Source: Nodosilinea sp. FACHB-141 (GTDB lineage Bacteria; Cyanobacteriota; Cyanobacteriia; Phormidesmidales; Phormidesmidaceae). From it: 64,000 bases of DNA. Numbering within the stretch: the stretch's first letter is position 1; each line of letters opens with the position of its first letter. Below, one piece after another: positions 1 to 9,185 of this stretch. Under the pieces are notes generated by a model, which worked only from the letters and a program-made list of their open reading frames with translations, made no database searches and had not been told where the DNA came from. The DNA lies in contig NZ_JACJPP010000004.1 in assembly GCF_014696135.1 (NCBI RefSeq), positions 186,001 to 250,000 of the forward strand. The letters are read 5' to 3'. The position numbers and the translations under genes were made by a program.

Positions 1-195
1 AGACAGAGCCTCTCCAGTAGCCCACATAAATCTCCAGTGTTGCCAGAAGCATAGGGATTTTATGGGGATATACTATGAGAAACGGTCGTCAGGCTTTTAA
101 GTCTAACCCTTAGCCGTAGCCAATGTGCCGCGCTATTGAGGTGCTTAACTTATACTGCTGAACGTTGTGCCACTTCATTATCAGACAGGGCCTGC

Positions 196-717
196 ATGGG
201 TTTTTGGAAAAGTCTTTTTGTCGGATCTGATGGCGCTGCGTCCGGAGAAACCAAGTCGGCAGGTAGCGTCTTAGAAGCTCTGCCTGAGCAGGGTGAAGGG
301 TCAACCATTGTATTTAGCACCGATCGCGACCTTGACCTCTATGAACTCGAAGAGTTGTGCAACGCCGTGGGCTGGGCTCGCCGGCCCATTCGCAAAGTTA
401 AAAAAGCCATTCAGCACAGCTATTTAGTTGTCACCATGTGGGAGCAGCGCGGCGCCCGCCGCCGCCTAGTCGGCTTTTCTCGCGCTACCTCTGACCATGC
501 CTTTAACGCCACAATCTGGGATGTAGTTGTGCATCCCGACTTTCAGGGGCGTGGTTTGGGCAAAGAGCTCATGCGTCAGCTGATCAAGAAACTGCGCAGC
601 GAAGACATCAGCAACGTAACGTTATTTGCTGACCCGCAAGTGGTTGAGTTTTATAAGGGCCTAGGTTTTATGCCCGATCCAGAAGGCATTAAGGGCATGT
701 TTTGGTACCCAGATTAG
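196..717 (+). CDS. GNAT family N-acetyltransferase (Ycf52-like)
   Basis: Predicted acetyl-CoA dependent N-acetyltransferase of 173 residues. The acetyl-CoA loop QGRGLG is visible at residues 117-122, followed by the helix KELMRQLI, which is the core GNAT signature. Residues 1-35 form a poorly conserved lead. The C-terminus ([13 protein letters not shown]) is the usual GNAT motif B end. I chose the ATG at 196 because the protein then begins MGFWKSLF, as cyanobacterial homologues do from memory; the frame is open further upstream. The size fits the plastid Ycf52/cyanobacterial group. The substrate cannot be read from the sequence. The family is certain, the specificity unknown. Confidence 0.85.
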   Translation: MGFWKSLFVGSDGAASGETKSAGSVLEALPEQGEGSTIVFSTDRDLDLYELEELCNAVGWARRPIRKVKKAIQHSYLVVTMWEQRGARRRLVGFSRATSDHAFNATIWDVVVHPDFQGRGLGKELMRQLIKKLRSEDISNVTLFADPQVVEFYKGLGFMPDPEGIKGMFWYPD

Positions 718-828
718 GCGCAGCATAGGGCGCAGGGTTATCAGCACAGCGCTGACCGGCCGGTGGGTAACGCCCAGACCACATCAAAAGTTTTAACCAG
801 TACCGAAAGTGCCGTCCGTCTTCCGGGC

Positions 829-1242
829 TTAGGCTGAACGCGCCAGGGCCTTAGCCTGTTGAATCCAGAGGCTGACCTGGTCAGGGGTGGGGCACAGGTC
901 GTTGCGCTGCAGAGTGGCCACATGCAGCCGACGCAATCGGGTGTAAAGCCCTTGGGCCGTGGCTTCAGCCAGCTGCGCCACCGAAATAATGCCAGCGTGC
1001 AGCAGCAGCCCATTAAACTCACAACCCACAGCTGGCACCCGAGCCAGTTCTGCCAAAATAACCCATTTAGTAACGTAGCGTAGGGGCACCTGCATCTTCT
1101 TGGCCAGGGTTTGGCGATGGTCTACTGTGGCGCCATAGCGACGGAGTTGGTCGGTGCTGGTTAAGCCCAGCTGCGCCATCCCCTGGGCATGGGTGGCGCT
1201 CAAACCAGGCAGTTGCTCAAGAGGATAGGCTGGGCTAGCCAT
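829..1242 (-). CDS. DUF4332 domain protein (helix-hairpin-helix-like)
   Basis: Protein of 137 residues resembling the DUF4332 family, which is built of helix-hairpin-helix-like repeats. Two such repeats can be seen: LEQLPGLSATHAQGMAQLG near the N-terminus, and a second half containing FNGLLLHAGIISVAQLAEAT, which ends in an Arg/Leu-rich helix. The family may bind DNA or proteins, but no biochemical function is established. I place the start at the internal ATG at 1242 (MASPAYPLEQ) because the upstream 11 codons look non-conserved. It lies convergent to the acetyltransferase gene and upstream of tRNA-Pro on the other strand. Confidence 0.75.
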   Translation of the reverse strand: MASPAYPLEQLPGLSATHAQGMAQLGLTSTDQLRRYGATVDHRQTLAKKMQVPLRYVTKWVILAELARVPAVGCEFNGLLLHAGIISVAQLAEATAQGLYTRLRRLHVATLQRNDLCPTPDQVSLWIQQAKALARSA

Positions 1243-1336
1243 AGAAGACCTATATCGATAAAGGATGGCGTTCATTCAAGCATGAACCAGCTGTACCAGC
1301 AGAAAAGCAGGCTATACTGGTGGGCATGTTGGTCTA

Positions 1337-1410
1337 CGGGATGTAGCGCAGCTTGGTAGCGCGCCTGCTTTGGGAGCAGGATGTCGCAGGTTCAAATCCT
1401 GTCATCCCGA
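1337..1410 (+). tRNA. tRNA-Pro (anticodon TGG)
   Basis: A 74-nt cloverleaf. The acceptor arm CGGGATG pairs with CATCCCG, followed by discriminator A. The anticodon stem-loop reads CCTGC-TTTGGGA-GCAGG with anticodon TGG, and the T-loop is GTTCAAATC. No CCA is encoded. It stands alone between a DUF4332 gene and tic22. Confidence 0.95.
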
Positions 1411-1556
1411 TTTTGAGTATAGTGGCTTGCCTTAGGCAGATAGTAAGACTGTCACAGGGAGCCGTAGAACATACTGTTGGTTTGTAGTATTTATAGTCAG
1501 GATATTGACGATTATTCGCCCGCTTCTTTGCCGTTACGCTACGAAGAAACACCCCT

Positions 1557-2312
1557 ATGAAACACCTCTTTTCCTCCCTTCTACGGCCTCTTCCCCTGAT
1601 GACCCTGGTGAGCGGCAGCTTGCTGGGAGGTAGTTTGGCGATGCCTCTACCCGCCTCCGCTTTAGGTGAAGAGGCTATTGTCGACAAACTTGAGCAGGTG
1701 CCGGTTTTTGTAATTTTGAACTCTGACGGTCAGCCTCTCACTGCTGCGGCCGAGGTCGACGACCAAGAGGTCAAGGTGCCCGTAGTCTTTATTGATGGCG
1801 AGGCTGCTGAAGAATTTTTGACCCGCGCCCAAGAAGAAGATCCTAGCGCTGAGGTGGCTCTGGTGGATCTCGGTACTTTGTACCAAGAGACAGTCCTTGG
1901 CGATGAAGAGAAGGTGCCGCTGCTGTATCTTCCCATTGGCGATGAGTTGGATACAGCGATCGCGCTTCAGTCGAATTTTCAAGGGGTGCCGTTGTTTATA
2001 GCCCGTCAGGGTGCAGACGGTCCTTACCTAACCATCAATCAGGATGGTCAGGCATCGCTGCCGATGTTTTTCTCGCGCAACGATCTGCAAACACTGCTCG
2101 ATCGCTACAGTGAGTCTGACGCCGCAGCCGCTAACGATATCGTGGTACAAGTGCTTTCGCTCGAGTGGTTGCTCGCTACCATGACCAGCAACAGCGACCC
2201 TGAACTTGACGCTCAACTTCAACAGGTGCGGCTCTTCCCCTCCACGGAAGTGCTCAACTACATTCGGGCTCAAGAAGAGGCAGCGCCTGCCGCTGCGCCT
2301 GCTGCTGAGTAA
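1557..2312 (+). CDS. Tic22-like family protein
   Basis: Exported protein of 251 residues resembling the Tic22 family. In plastids Tic22 acts in protein import; in cyanobacteria the homologue is periplasmic/lumenal and supports outer-membrane biogenesis. A signal peptide is visible (MKHLFSSLL, then a hydrophobic stretch, and an AXA-like end around residues 33-36). The Tic22 pattern follows, with two similar halves: VPVFVILNSDGQPL then VPVVFIDGEAAEEFL, and VPLLYLPIGDELDTA then VPLFIARQG. The C-terminus is Ala/Pro rich (residues 240-251). It is monocistronic and is followed by a hairpin terminator shared with the convergent neighbour. Confidence 0.85.
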   Translation: MKHLFSSLLRPLPLMTLVSGSLLGGSLAMPLPASALGEEAIVDKLEQVPVFVILNSDGQPLTAAAEVDDQEVKVPVVFIDGEAAEEFLTRAQEEDPSAEVALVDLGTLYQETVLGDEEKVPLLYLPIGDELDTAIALQSNFQGVPLFIARQGADGPYLTINQDGQASLPMFFSRNDLQTLLDRYSESDAAAANDIVVQVLSLEWLLATMTSNSDPELDAQLQQVRLFPSTEVLNYIRAQEEAAPAAAPAAE

Positions 2313-2443
2313 GCCTCTAACTGTCTTAGATGTACCCGTCAAGAGCAGGCATTAGCAGAGCTACGCCGGTTCTACTTTGTGCAGCAGATCTGCTCACCCA
2401 GAGTTAGGATGCTGGCCTGAGGACACCGAGGACAGATTTTCTC

Positions 2444-2487
2444 AAATAGCCGATGGCTTCGACTTTCCTCAGCCATCGGCTATTTTT
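2444..2487. terminator. Bidirectional hairpin terminator
   Basis: A 15-bp perfect stem (AAATAGCCGATGGCT with its complement, loop 12 nt) is followed on the plus strand by TTTTTG. It sits between the stops of tic22 (+) and the phosphoketolase-like gene (-) and probably ends both transcripts. Confidence 0.85.
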
Positions 2488-2526
2488 GTCTTTGGGTTGC
2501 TGTGGCCACAGAGACAGTGGCGAACC

Positions 2527-4731
2527 TTAGCCCAGCAGCGCCGTGGCCCTGGCGACAAAATCGTCGGCAGTGAGCCCGTTAAGCGCCATAATCTGGCCAG
2601 CGCTGGCGGTGGTTTCGCCCCGTCTCCAGCAGAAGGTGTCGCGGAGGGCGATACTGCGCAGCATGATGGGTTCGAGCATGGCGCTCGAGCCCCCCGTCAC
2701 CCCGATCAGCACATCGCCACCAAAGAGCCGCTCGAACCCAGCGTCGTCTAAGAAATTGCTGTCGGGTTCAGAGCACATATCCCAAGCCACATCGGTAGGG
2801 CGATAGAGCTGGCGGGGGTTGACCACTGACACAATGCGGCTGCCGATGCCCTTAACGGCTAACTGTTCGGCGGCCTCAAAGACAGGTATCAGGGTCATAT
2901 CGCCAATTACGGCAAACACAACGGTTTTATCGCCCGCGATGCTGGCCAAGGTTACCGCTCCCTCGGCCAGAGCGCGGCGAGTCTGCTCAAAGGTGGTGCG
3001 AACGGGCAGCGGCGACTTGCTAGCCGTGATTGTGATGCCTTTGTTGCGGGTAGCCAGAGCCCAGTCGTAGCACACCTGAATGCTGTTGGCGTCGGTGGGA
3101 AAGAGCGCGTACACGTTGCCGTTGCGCAGCATGCCCGCGAAGTAATTCTCAACCTCGGGGCGCTGGTGGGTCCAGCCGTTGCGGCCCTGTTCTAGAGCCC
3201 CAGCGGTAAATAGGGCGATCGTAGACGGGGTAGGGCGGCGCAGCTCAGCCATCGCCTGGGTGACAGTCTGCCAGATCGGCAGGCCGTTGATGGCAAAGGA
3301 TTCGTAGGAGCACCAGAGGGTGCGAGCGCCAAACAGGGCCTGGGCAGCAGCGAGTCCAGCGCAGGCATCTTCGCTGAGGGGTTCGTACACCTGACCCTGG
3401 GGCTGCTGGAAATAGGTGGCGTCGGTGGTAGGGTGAATGATTTTGAGCGCCTGGTTGATGTTGTTGATGCCAGAGGCGGCATTGCCATCGGCGTTGGTGA
3501 CCACAAACTGCGCATCTTGCTGGCCCACATAGCCAACCAGGGCACCCATGGCCGTGGTGGCCACCTGCTTGTCGCCCCCAACGGAGAATTCGTTCAGGGG
3601 CAGAGTACCCAGGTCGGCCAGGGGCAGCACCGATTCTGTCACCGCTGTTTTAGCACCAGGGCCGCCCATGGAGCGCTCATAGTTAGTGCGCACCAGAGCC
3701 CAAGCGTCGGGATGCAGGGCGCGGGTGGTGAGAGCGCTGACAATGTAATCGCGCTGGAGGGAGTCGCCGGGGTAGAGGTTGTGGGACTGGGCACCGCGCT
3801 TGTGGACGCCTGCCCCCTTGAGCTGCTTGACGATTAGCACGGTGAGAGTGCCGCCCAGGGCGAGCTTGGCCGCTTTGTCGGTAGCTTCGAGCACGGCTTG
3901 GGTAAAGGCAAACCGCTGAGGGAAGGAGAAGGCGGTGCTGTCTACGTAATCGCCAGGCTGGTTAGCATCGTCGAAATCTTTGGCATCGACCAGCACTACT
4001 TCCTGGAAGCCGTTGCCGCGCCAGTAGTCGATCATGGCCCGGTTAGACTTGGTAGAGACCATGCTGTGGTGCTCTTGGCTATAGCCATTCCATACCAGGA
4101 TAGGCAGGAAGTTGGTGACGGTGGGGTAGGCGGTGTTGAAGTGGCCAAAACTGCTCATGATGTAGGGTTCGCCCAGCCCGCCATCGCCGATGGTGACGGG
4201 GAACAGTACGCCCGGGTGCAGCTTGGCTCCAACCATGGCAAAGTGCTGGCCTTGACCCAACGGGCCAGCGGGGTTGAGCAGGCCGGGGATTTGGCCAGAC
4301 AGGTGGCCGAGCAGACCGTGAGTTTCACGGAAGCGATCGCACAGCTGCTGCACGGTCTCAATTCCCATGTCTTCTAGGGATCGATCTAAAAACACATTGC
4401 TGTAGAAGCCGGGGGCGTGGTGGCCGACCTCGGTAATGATGTTTTTGTGGCCCAGCATGACCAGAGATGCGATCGCCTCAGCAATGCTGGCAAATCCGCC
4501 GGGGTGGCCCGACTCTTTGCTGGCGGTGACTTGCAGGGTGAGGTAGCGCAGCGCATCGGCAGCCAGCAGAGTCTGGTAGACGGCCACCGGATCGCTGGGA
4601 GAAGACACAGCGGTTTGCTCGGGGGCGATCGCCGCAGACTGACCATAGGCCGCAAACTCGGGAGGCAGCTCCCCAAAGTGCTGAATGCCTTCGCAAAAAG
4701 CCGGAATCGATTGTGTGGTGGCCACTGTCAT
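2527..4731 (-). CDS. Phosphoketolase-like / transketolase-family ThDP enzyme
   Basis: Thiamine-diphosphate enzyme of 734 residues. The N-terminal ThDP-binding domain shows the transketolase-type SGHPGGFASIAEA (about residues 73-85) and GDGGLGEPY. A pyrimidine-binding domain follows (about 400-560), then a transketolase C-terminal-like domain. The length is shorter than canonical phosphoketolases (about 790-820 aa). I recall it as closest to the second cyanobacterial phosphoketolase type, Synechocystis Sll0529. If so, it would split xylulose- or fructose-phosphate to acetyl-phosphate, giving a carbon-saving bypass of pyruvate dehydrogenase. Substrate assignment is inference; transketolase-like activity cannot be excluded. 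It is monocistronic and convergent with tic22. Confidence 0.75.
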   Translation of the reverse strand: MTVATTQSIPAFCEGIQHFGELPPEFAAYGQSAAIAPEQTAVSSPSDPVAVYQTLLAADALRYLTLQVTASKESGHPGGFASIAEAIASLVMLGHKNIITEVGHHAPGFYSNVFLDRSLEDMGIETVQQLCDRFRETHGLLGHLSGQIPGLLNPAGPLGQGQHFAMVGAKLHPGVLFPVTIGDGGLGEPYIMSSFGHFNTAYPTVTNFLPILVWNGYSQEHHSMVSTKSNRAMIDYWRGNGFQEVVLVDAKDFDDANQPGDYVDSTAFSFPQRFAFTQAVLEATDKAAKLALGGTLTVLIVKQLKGAGVHKRGAQSHNLYPGDSLQRDYIVSALTTRALHPDAWALVRTNYERSMGGPGAKTAVTESVLPLADLGTLPLNEFSVGGDKQVATTAMGALVGYVGQQDAQFVVTNADGNAASGINNINQALKIIHPTTDATYFQQPQGQVYEPLSEDACAGLAAAQALFGARTLWCSYESFAINGLPIWQTVTQAMAELRRPTPSTIALFTAGALEQGRNGWTHQRPEVENYFAGMLRNGNVYALFPTDANSIQVCYDWALATRNKGITITASKSPLPVRTTFEQTRRALAEGAVTLASIAGDKTVVFAVIGDMTLIPVFEAAEQLAVKGIGSRIVSVVNPRQLYRPTDVAWDMCSEPDSNFLDDAGFERLFGGDVLIGVTGGSSAMLEPIMLRSIALRDTFCWRRGETTASAGQIMALNGLTADDFVARATALLG

Positions 4732-4951
4732 ACCCTAACCCCCTAACTAGCGTCAAAAGAACGATGGCTCCCCAGCCTTGCTTGCGTGCTTGGTTGATCG
4801 AAAGTCATCTAGCTAGCAGGCGCAGTTTTATACAGTTGGCAAGGAGCTGTTAACCATCCTACACAGCGATGGGGCACCGACGCGGTGGACACTATTACGA
4901 TTCTGGAGGGCTGAGGTTGGGGTGAGCCGACACATTTATATGGTTGAGAGC

Positions 4952-5422
4952 TTAGAGGTGCGCACCATGGATTGTGGCCGATCGCAGCAGGACGGGTAGC
5001 CAGCTCAGGGCTAGCCCCAGGAGCGCCAGGACTGACAGCCAAACAAAGGCCACCATGTCTTTGTATCCAGCGATTAAATTGTCGACTCGGGCCAGCAGCG
5101 ACACGGCAATGAGCATGACAAAGTAGGCAAACCGCTGAAATTGGCTGACCGCAGCCACGGCCAGCGAGGCGGTGGTGAGCGCCATGATGAAATAGCCCAG
5201 ATCAGACTGAAAGCCCAGCAGCAGGAGCTGCCGCATTTTGGGCCAGCCCAGGGTAATCGCCCAGGCCCCCCAAATCGCCAGCAGAGCACTCACAGCCCAG
5301 CCCCCAGGAGATGTCTCGCCGTGGTGCAAAAAACCACCGTAGGTAGCGTAGGCCATGATCAAAAGCGTCCATGAGAGCCAGTGGCTCTGGAGCACGTTAG
5401 ACAGGGAGCGGCTGGGTCTCAT
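4952..5422 (-). CDS. Small multi-pass membrane protein of unknown function
   Basis: Hydrophobic protein of 156 residues with four to five predicted membrane segments: about 17-31, 42-58, 73-92, 96-115 and 123-142. The ATG at 5422 gives MRPSRSLSNVL and starts 23 bases after the stop of the upstream NIL-ferredoxin gene. A longer open frame to 5584 overlaps that gene and was rejected. I do not recognise a named family. The tight spacing suggests co-transcription with the ferredoxin-like protein, so a membrane redox or anchoring role is possible, but this is only inference. Confidence 0.75.
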   Translation of the reverse strand: MRPSRSLSNVLQSHWLSWTLLIMAYATYGGFLHHGETSPGGWAVSALLAIWGAWAITLGWPKMRQLLLLGFQSDLGYFIMALTTASLAVAAVSQFQRFAYFVMLIAVSLLARVDNLIAGYKDMVAFVWLSVLALLGLALSWLPVLLRSATIHGAHL

Positions 5423-5445
5423 GGCGATCGCCTCGCGGGGAACGG

Positions 5446-5850
5446 CTAAAGATTGGTAGAAATGGCCTGCACCGGGCAGGTGGGCACGCACTGCTCGCAG
5501 ACAATGCAGCGCGATCGCGCAAAGGTTAGCCGGTAAGTCTCTGGGTCGAGGGTAAGGGCGCGGGTGGGGCAAACTCCGGTACACAGACCACAGTGGACGC
5601 AGAGGTCTTCGTCCACGACAATTTCGCCGCTGGCGCTCGACACCTCAATGCCCTGCACCTCTAACCAGTCGATGGCGTCGTTGAGTTGGTCGATGTCGCC
5701 CGACAGTTCAACCACCAGGGTGCCCACCTGGTTAGGGGCCACCTGGGCACGAATAATGTTGGCAGCAATGTTGAAGTCTTTGGCCAGTCGGTAAGTAATC
5801 GGCATGTGCACCGACCGCTTGGGGAAAATTAGCTTGACCCGTTTTTTCAT
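5446..5850 (-). CDS. NIL domain plus 2x[4Fe-4S] ferredoxin protein
   Basis: Protein of 134 residues with two parts. Residues 1-75 form a NIL domain, the small ACT-like fold also found at the end of MetN methionine ABC ATPases. Residues 78-134 form a bacterial-type ferredoxin with two cluster motifs, CVHCGLCTGVCP and CIVCEQCVPTCP, so all eight cysteines are present. Archaeal NIL-ferredoxins act with COG1900/DUF39 proteins in making homocysteine from sulfide; that precedent suggests a sulfur or electron-transfer role here. No COG1900 gene lies in the window. It is first gene of a likely two-gene operon with the membrane protein downstream. Confidence 0.88.
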   Translation of the reverse strand: MKKRVKLIFPKRSVHMPITYRLAKDFNIAANIIRAQVAPNQVGTLVVELSGDIDQLNDAIDWLEVQGIEVSSASGEIVVDEDLCVHCGLCTGVCPTRALTLDPETYRLTFARSRCIVCEQCVPTCPVQAISTNL

Positions 5851-5962
5851 GGCCGCCTCTACACCCCGATTCTTTTACACTAAATACTAGCGGGCTGCTT
5901 CTATCCTAACCGGAGAGCCAGCGTGTCCCACCTTCATCGAATGCTGAGATTGCCATCGTCCT

Positions 5963-6544
5963 ATGCCAGACAATTCTCCCAGCCCCACGGAACTTCCTTC
6001 AAGCCGCGCCCGCAATCTAGTGGTCGCGGTCGCAGCCATTGGGCTGGCGATCGCCATGGTCTTAGGGATTCGCACCCAGTCGACCACGCCCTCGCTGAGC
6101 GAACTAGCTAACAGCGCCGTGCCCTACGAGGTAGCCCAAACCAACGGCAAGCCCACGCTGCTAGAGTTTTATGCCAACTGGTGCACCAGCTGCCAGGCCA
6201 TGGCGGGCGACATGGCCGAGCTGCGGGACGGGTACGGCGATCGCGTCAATTTTGTCATGCTCAACATCGACAACAACAAGTGGCTGCCCGAAATGCTGGC
6301 CTACCGCGTTGAGGGCATTCCCCACTTTGTCTATATGGGAGCTGACGCCCATCCCATTGCCACCGCCGTTGGCGAACAGCCCCGGCAAATTCTCAGCGAC
6401 AACCTAGATGCGCTGATCGCCCAGGCTCCCCTGCCCCACCGGCAAACCTTTGGCCGAGCTTCAGAGGTAGAGGGTGACTTTCTGTCTCGGCAGAGCGCCG
6501 TCAATGACGATCCTCGTGCCCACGGCAGCTCAGTGGTGAATTAA
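5963..6544 (+). CDS. txlA: Membrane-anchored thioredoxin-like protein (TxlA/HCF164 type)
   Basis: Protein of 193 residues with a single N-terminal membrane segment (about residues 18-37) and one thioredoxin fold (about 45-150). The active site is visible as FYANWCTSCQAM, a WCXXC motif with both cysteines, and the cis-proline loop as EGIPHFVYM. This layout matches TxlA of cyanobacteria and HCF164 of chloroplasts, which carry reducing power across the thylakoid membrane for cytochrome b6f assembly. A b6f role fits petC-petA at 38-39.6 kb, although the genes are not linked. The C-terminal 40 residues are variable. It is convergent with ald, with only 8 bases between the stops. Confidence 0.85.
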   Translation: MPDNSPSPTELPSSRARNLVVAVAAIGLAIAMVLGIRTQSTTPSLSELANSAVPYEVAQTNGKPTLLEFYANWCTSCQAMAGDMAELRDGYGDRVNFVMLNIDNNKWLPEMLAYRVEGIPHFVYMGADAHPIATAVGEQPRQILSDNLDALIAQAPLPHRQTFGRASEVEGDFLSRQSAVNDDPRAHGSSVVN

Positions 6545-6552
6545 CTCACGTC

Positions 6553-7668
6553 CTACACCCCGACCAACGTTCCGCCGGTCTGCCCTGCCAAATCGGGAAA
6601 CACCTCTCGCACAGCAGGATGGACGATCTGCCCCGCCGACACATTTAGCCCTGCAGCCAAACCGCTGTCGGTGGCCAGCGCATCTAAACCCTTGCTGGCC
6701 AACTTGAGCACGTAGGGCAGAGTAGCGTTGTTTAACGCCTGGGTGGCCGTCCAGGGCACAGCACCGGGCATGTTGGGGACGCCAAAGTGCACCACCCCCT
6801 GCTCGACGTAGGTGGGCTGGCTATGGGAGGTGGGGCGCAGGGTTTCAATGCAGCCTCCTTGGTCCACAGCAACATCAATAATGACTGAGCCGGGACGCAT
6901 GGTGCCCACCAGCGCCTTCGAGACCAAAGTAGGGGCCTTGCGTCCGGGCACCAGCACCGCGCCGATCAGCAGATCGGCCTGGGGCACGGAGGCGGCAATT
7001 TGGGCGGGGCCGCTGTAGAGCAGCTCAACGCGAGAACCAAACAGAGTTTCGAGATAGGCGAGGCGATCGACGTTGAGGTCGATAATCTGCACCCTAGCTC
7101 CTAGCCCCACAGCCATCTTGGCGGCCTCGGTACCAACTACGCCGCCGCCCAAAATTACCACGGTGCCAGGGGCCACGCCGGGCATGCCGCCCAGCAGCAC
7201 CCCCCGCCCACCCTGCTGGCGCTCTAGATAGCGGGCCCCAAACTGGACTGAGAGCCGTCCGGCAATCACACTCATGGGGGTGAGCAAGGGCAGCCTACCA
7301 TCGGCGGCGGTAACGGTTTCGTAGGCGATCGCCTCAATGCCGCTGGCCATCAGCGCTGCGGTGAGCGATCGCTCGGCGGCCAGATGCAGGTAGGTAAATA
7401 AAATCAGGTCGCGGCGAAAAAAGTCGTACTCCGAGGGCTGGGGCTCTTTAACCTTCACCACCATATCCTGGCTCCAGGCGGTAGCCGCATCAGCCACCAG
7501 CGTCGCCCCAGCCGCGTGATAGTCACTATCCTCAAAGCCCGACCCGGTCCCAGCCCCGGTTTGTACCACCACCGAGTGCCCCTGCTGAGCGAGGCTTTGC
7601 ACCGCCGCCGGGGTCAACCCCACGCGAAATTCCTGGTCTTTGATTTCCTTGGGTAGCCCGATGCGCAT
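6553..7668 (-). CDS. ald: Alanine dehydrogenase
   Basis: NAD-dependent alanine dehydrogenase of 371 residues, the usual length, converting L-alanine to pyruvate and ammonia reversibly. The family start MRIGLPKEIKDQEFRVGLTP is present, as are the catalytic Lys in VVKVKEPQPSEY and the His in TYLHLAAERSLT. The Rossmann motif is VVILGGGVVGTEAAKMAVG. The C-terminal GLAAGLNVSAGQIVHPAVRE is also typical. It may recycle nitrogen from alanine or adjust the pyruvate/alanine pool. It is probably monocistronic. Confidence 0.95.
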   Translation of the reverse strand: MRIGLPKEIKDQEFRVGLTPAAVQSLAQQGHSVVVQTGAGTGSGFEDSDYHAAGATLVADAATAWSQDMVVKVKEPQPSEYDFFRRDLILFTYLHLAAERSLTAALMASGIEAIAYETVTAADGRLPLLTPMSVIAGRLSVQFGARYLERQQGGRGVLLGGMPGVAPGTVVILGGGVVGTEAAKMAVGLGARVQIIDLNVDRLAYLETLFGSRVELLYSGPAQIAASVPQADLLIGAVLVPGRKAPTLVSKALVGTMRPGSVIIDVAVDQGGCIETLRPTSHSQPTYVEQGVVHFGVPNMPGAVPWTATQALNNATLPYVLKLASKGLDALATDSGLAAGLNVSAGQIVHPAVREVFPDLAGQTGGTLVGV

Positions 7669-7754
7669 AGTGTCGCTGTCAATAGGTGGAAGGGTACTTC
7701 CATCCTAGCTAAACCCATAGGTGAGGCCATCCCCTAGTAGGCCGATGGCTCCCC

Positions 7755-8993
7755 TTACCCTGCGCTTCCGAGCTGGGGCAAATAAAGTGTGAAGCAGCTG
7801 CCCTGGCCAGCTTCAGACTTGAGAGAAATGGTCCCGTTGTGAAGCTTTGCAATCCGCTGGGATAGGTGCAGGCCCAAACCATGGCCTGCCCGAGCATGGT
7901 TGCCCTGACGAAACCATTCAAAGACCGCAGACTGCTCGGCGGCGGGAATGCCGATGCCGGTATCGGTCACAGACAGCCAAACCCAGGGGCGATCGCGAGG
8001 GTAGCCAGTCGCCTCAACCTCAGGCGGCAGGTACGGCTCACTGCCTACCGTAACGCTGACTTGGCCAGCGTCAGTAAATTTAATAGCATTGCCGATCAGG
8101 TTGGTGATTACCCGGCGCAGCTCTAGGTGGTCGCCCTCGACGATAAAAGCATCGTCGTTCAACAGGCCGTTCCCGCGAGTAAACCCATCTGCAGTAGCAG
8201 CACCATTGACGGCAGCTGCGGAGACGGCGTGAGGAGTATCTACCCGGTCAGCCCGACACAGCATAGCCGTGAGCGATTTCTCGGCGGCTATCGGGGCCAA
8301 CTCAGTCACTACGGTTTCAGCCAGGGTGAAGAGATTGACGGGCGACAGGGTCAGCGCCTTGTGCCCAGCCTCATGGCGATACACCTCCAGCAGCGTGTTG
8401 ACCATACTGAGCAGGTGGCGGTTGCTGTCGATAATGGTAGCGATCGCCTCTTTACCGTCGTCGGGCATGGGGCCAAAGGCGTCGCCCTGGCACAGCTTAA
8501 GCATGCGGTTGGCGGCCACCAAAGGCGTGCGCAGGTCGTGGGTAAGGCGGGCCACAAAGTCATCCCGCTGGCGAATCATGTTGGCCTGGGCATCCATGCT
8601 GCGCTTGAGGCGAAGCAGCGATCGCACCCTAGCTCGCAGCTCATTGACATCCACCGGCTTGCGGATGAAATCATCTGCCCCAGCATCAAGTCCCTGCACC
8701 AGGCTCGACTGATCGTGGGCCGTGATCAGCAAAATTGGAATATAGGGTAGGGACGTATCGTCGCGAATCTTTTGAGTCACCGCATAGCCATCTAGGCCAG
8801 GCATCATGACATCGAGCAAAATTAGGTCGGGGGGAGGCACCTGCCGTACCACATCCAAAGCCGCCTGACCGCTCTCCACACAGGTCATGCGGTAGTCAGG
8901 ATCATCCAGAATCGACTCGATCAGGAACAAGTTGTCTGGAGAATCGTCTACAGCCAGGATAGCGAAGGAATCATCGGGGAAATCCGGAGGCAT
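7755..8993 (-). CDS. Response regulator-histidine kinase hybrid
   Basis: Soluble hybrid of 412 residues with no membrane segment. Residues about 10-125 are a receiver domain (AILAVDDSPDN, phospho-acceptor Asp in LLDVMMPGLDG, then K in FIRKPVDVNEL). A HisKA domain follows with the phospho-His in RLTHDLRTPL. The HATPase domain shows the N box NLIGNAIKF, G1 DTGIGIP and G2 GHGLGLHLSQ. All key residues are intact. The ATG at 8993 (MPPDFPDDS) was preferred because the upstream 38 codons are low-complexity and non-conserved. The input partner is not encoded nearby. It is followed on the same strand by nothing clearly co-transcribed. Confidence 0.9.
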   Translation of the reverse strand: MPPDFPDDSFAILAVDDSPDNLFLIESILDDPDYRMTCVESGQAALDVVRQVPPPDLILLDVMMPGLDGYAVTQKIRDDTSLPYIPILLITAHDQSSLVQGLDAGADDFIRKPVDVNELRARVRSLLRLKRSMDAQANMIRQRDDFVARLTHDLRTPLVAANRMLKLCQGDAFGPMPDDGKEAIATIIDSNRHLLSMVNTLLEVYRHEAGHKALTLSPVNLFTLAETVVTELAPIAAEKSLTAMLCRADRVDTPHAVSAAAVNGAATADGFTRGNGLLNDDAFIVEGDHLELRRVITNLIGNAIKFTDAGQVSVTVGSEPYLPPEVEATGYPRDRPWVWLSVTDTGIGIPAAEQSAVFEWFRQGNHARAGHGLGLHLSQRIAKLHNGTISLKSEAGQGSCFTLYLPQLGSAG

Positions 8994-9185
8994 TACGGGT
9001 TCAACACTGTTGGCGGGGCACTTATTATAAGGTTGCTGCGGAGGTTGCTGCGGCGTTCTGCAAAGCGTCACCAGGACAGTAACAATACCTAATACTCTGC
9101 TCTTCAAGTTGCCACAGTATTATGCCAGCAACCTCTATCTGAGGGTATACGCTTTTCTGTTGGAGCGGCTGTTCAAGCAAGGCTC

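Noticed and set aside
1..195. Possible upstream gene or leader before the acetyltransferase
   Set aside because: No protein-like frame or recognised RNA; the frame that runs into the acetyltransferase from 136 has no supporting features.
4809..5042. Minus-strand frame between the phosphoketolase and membrane-protein genes
   Set aside because: It overlaps the membrane-protein gene in another frame and has no recognised features.
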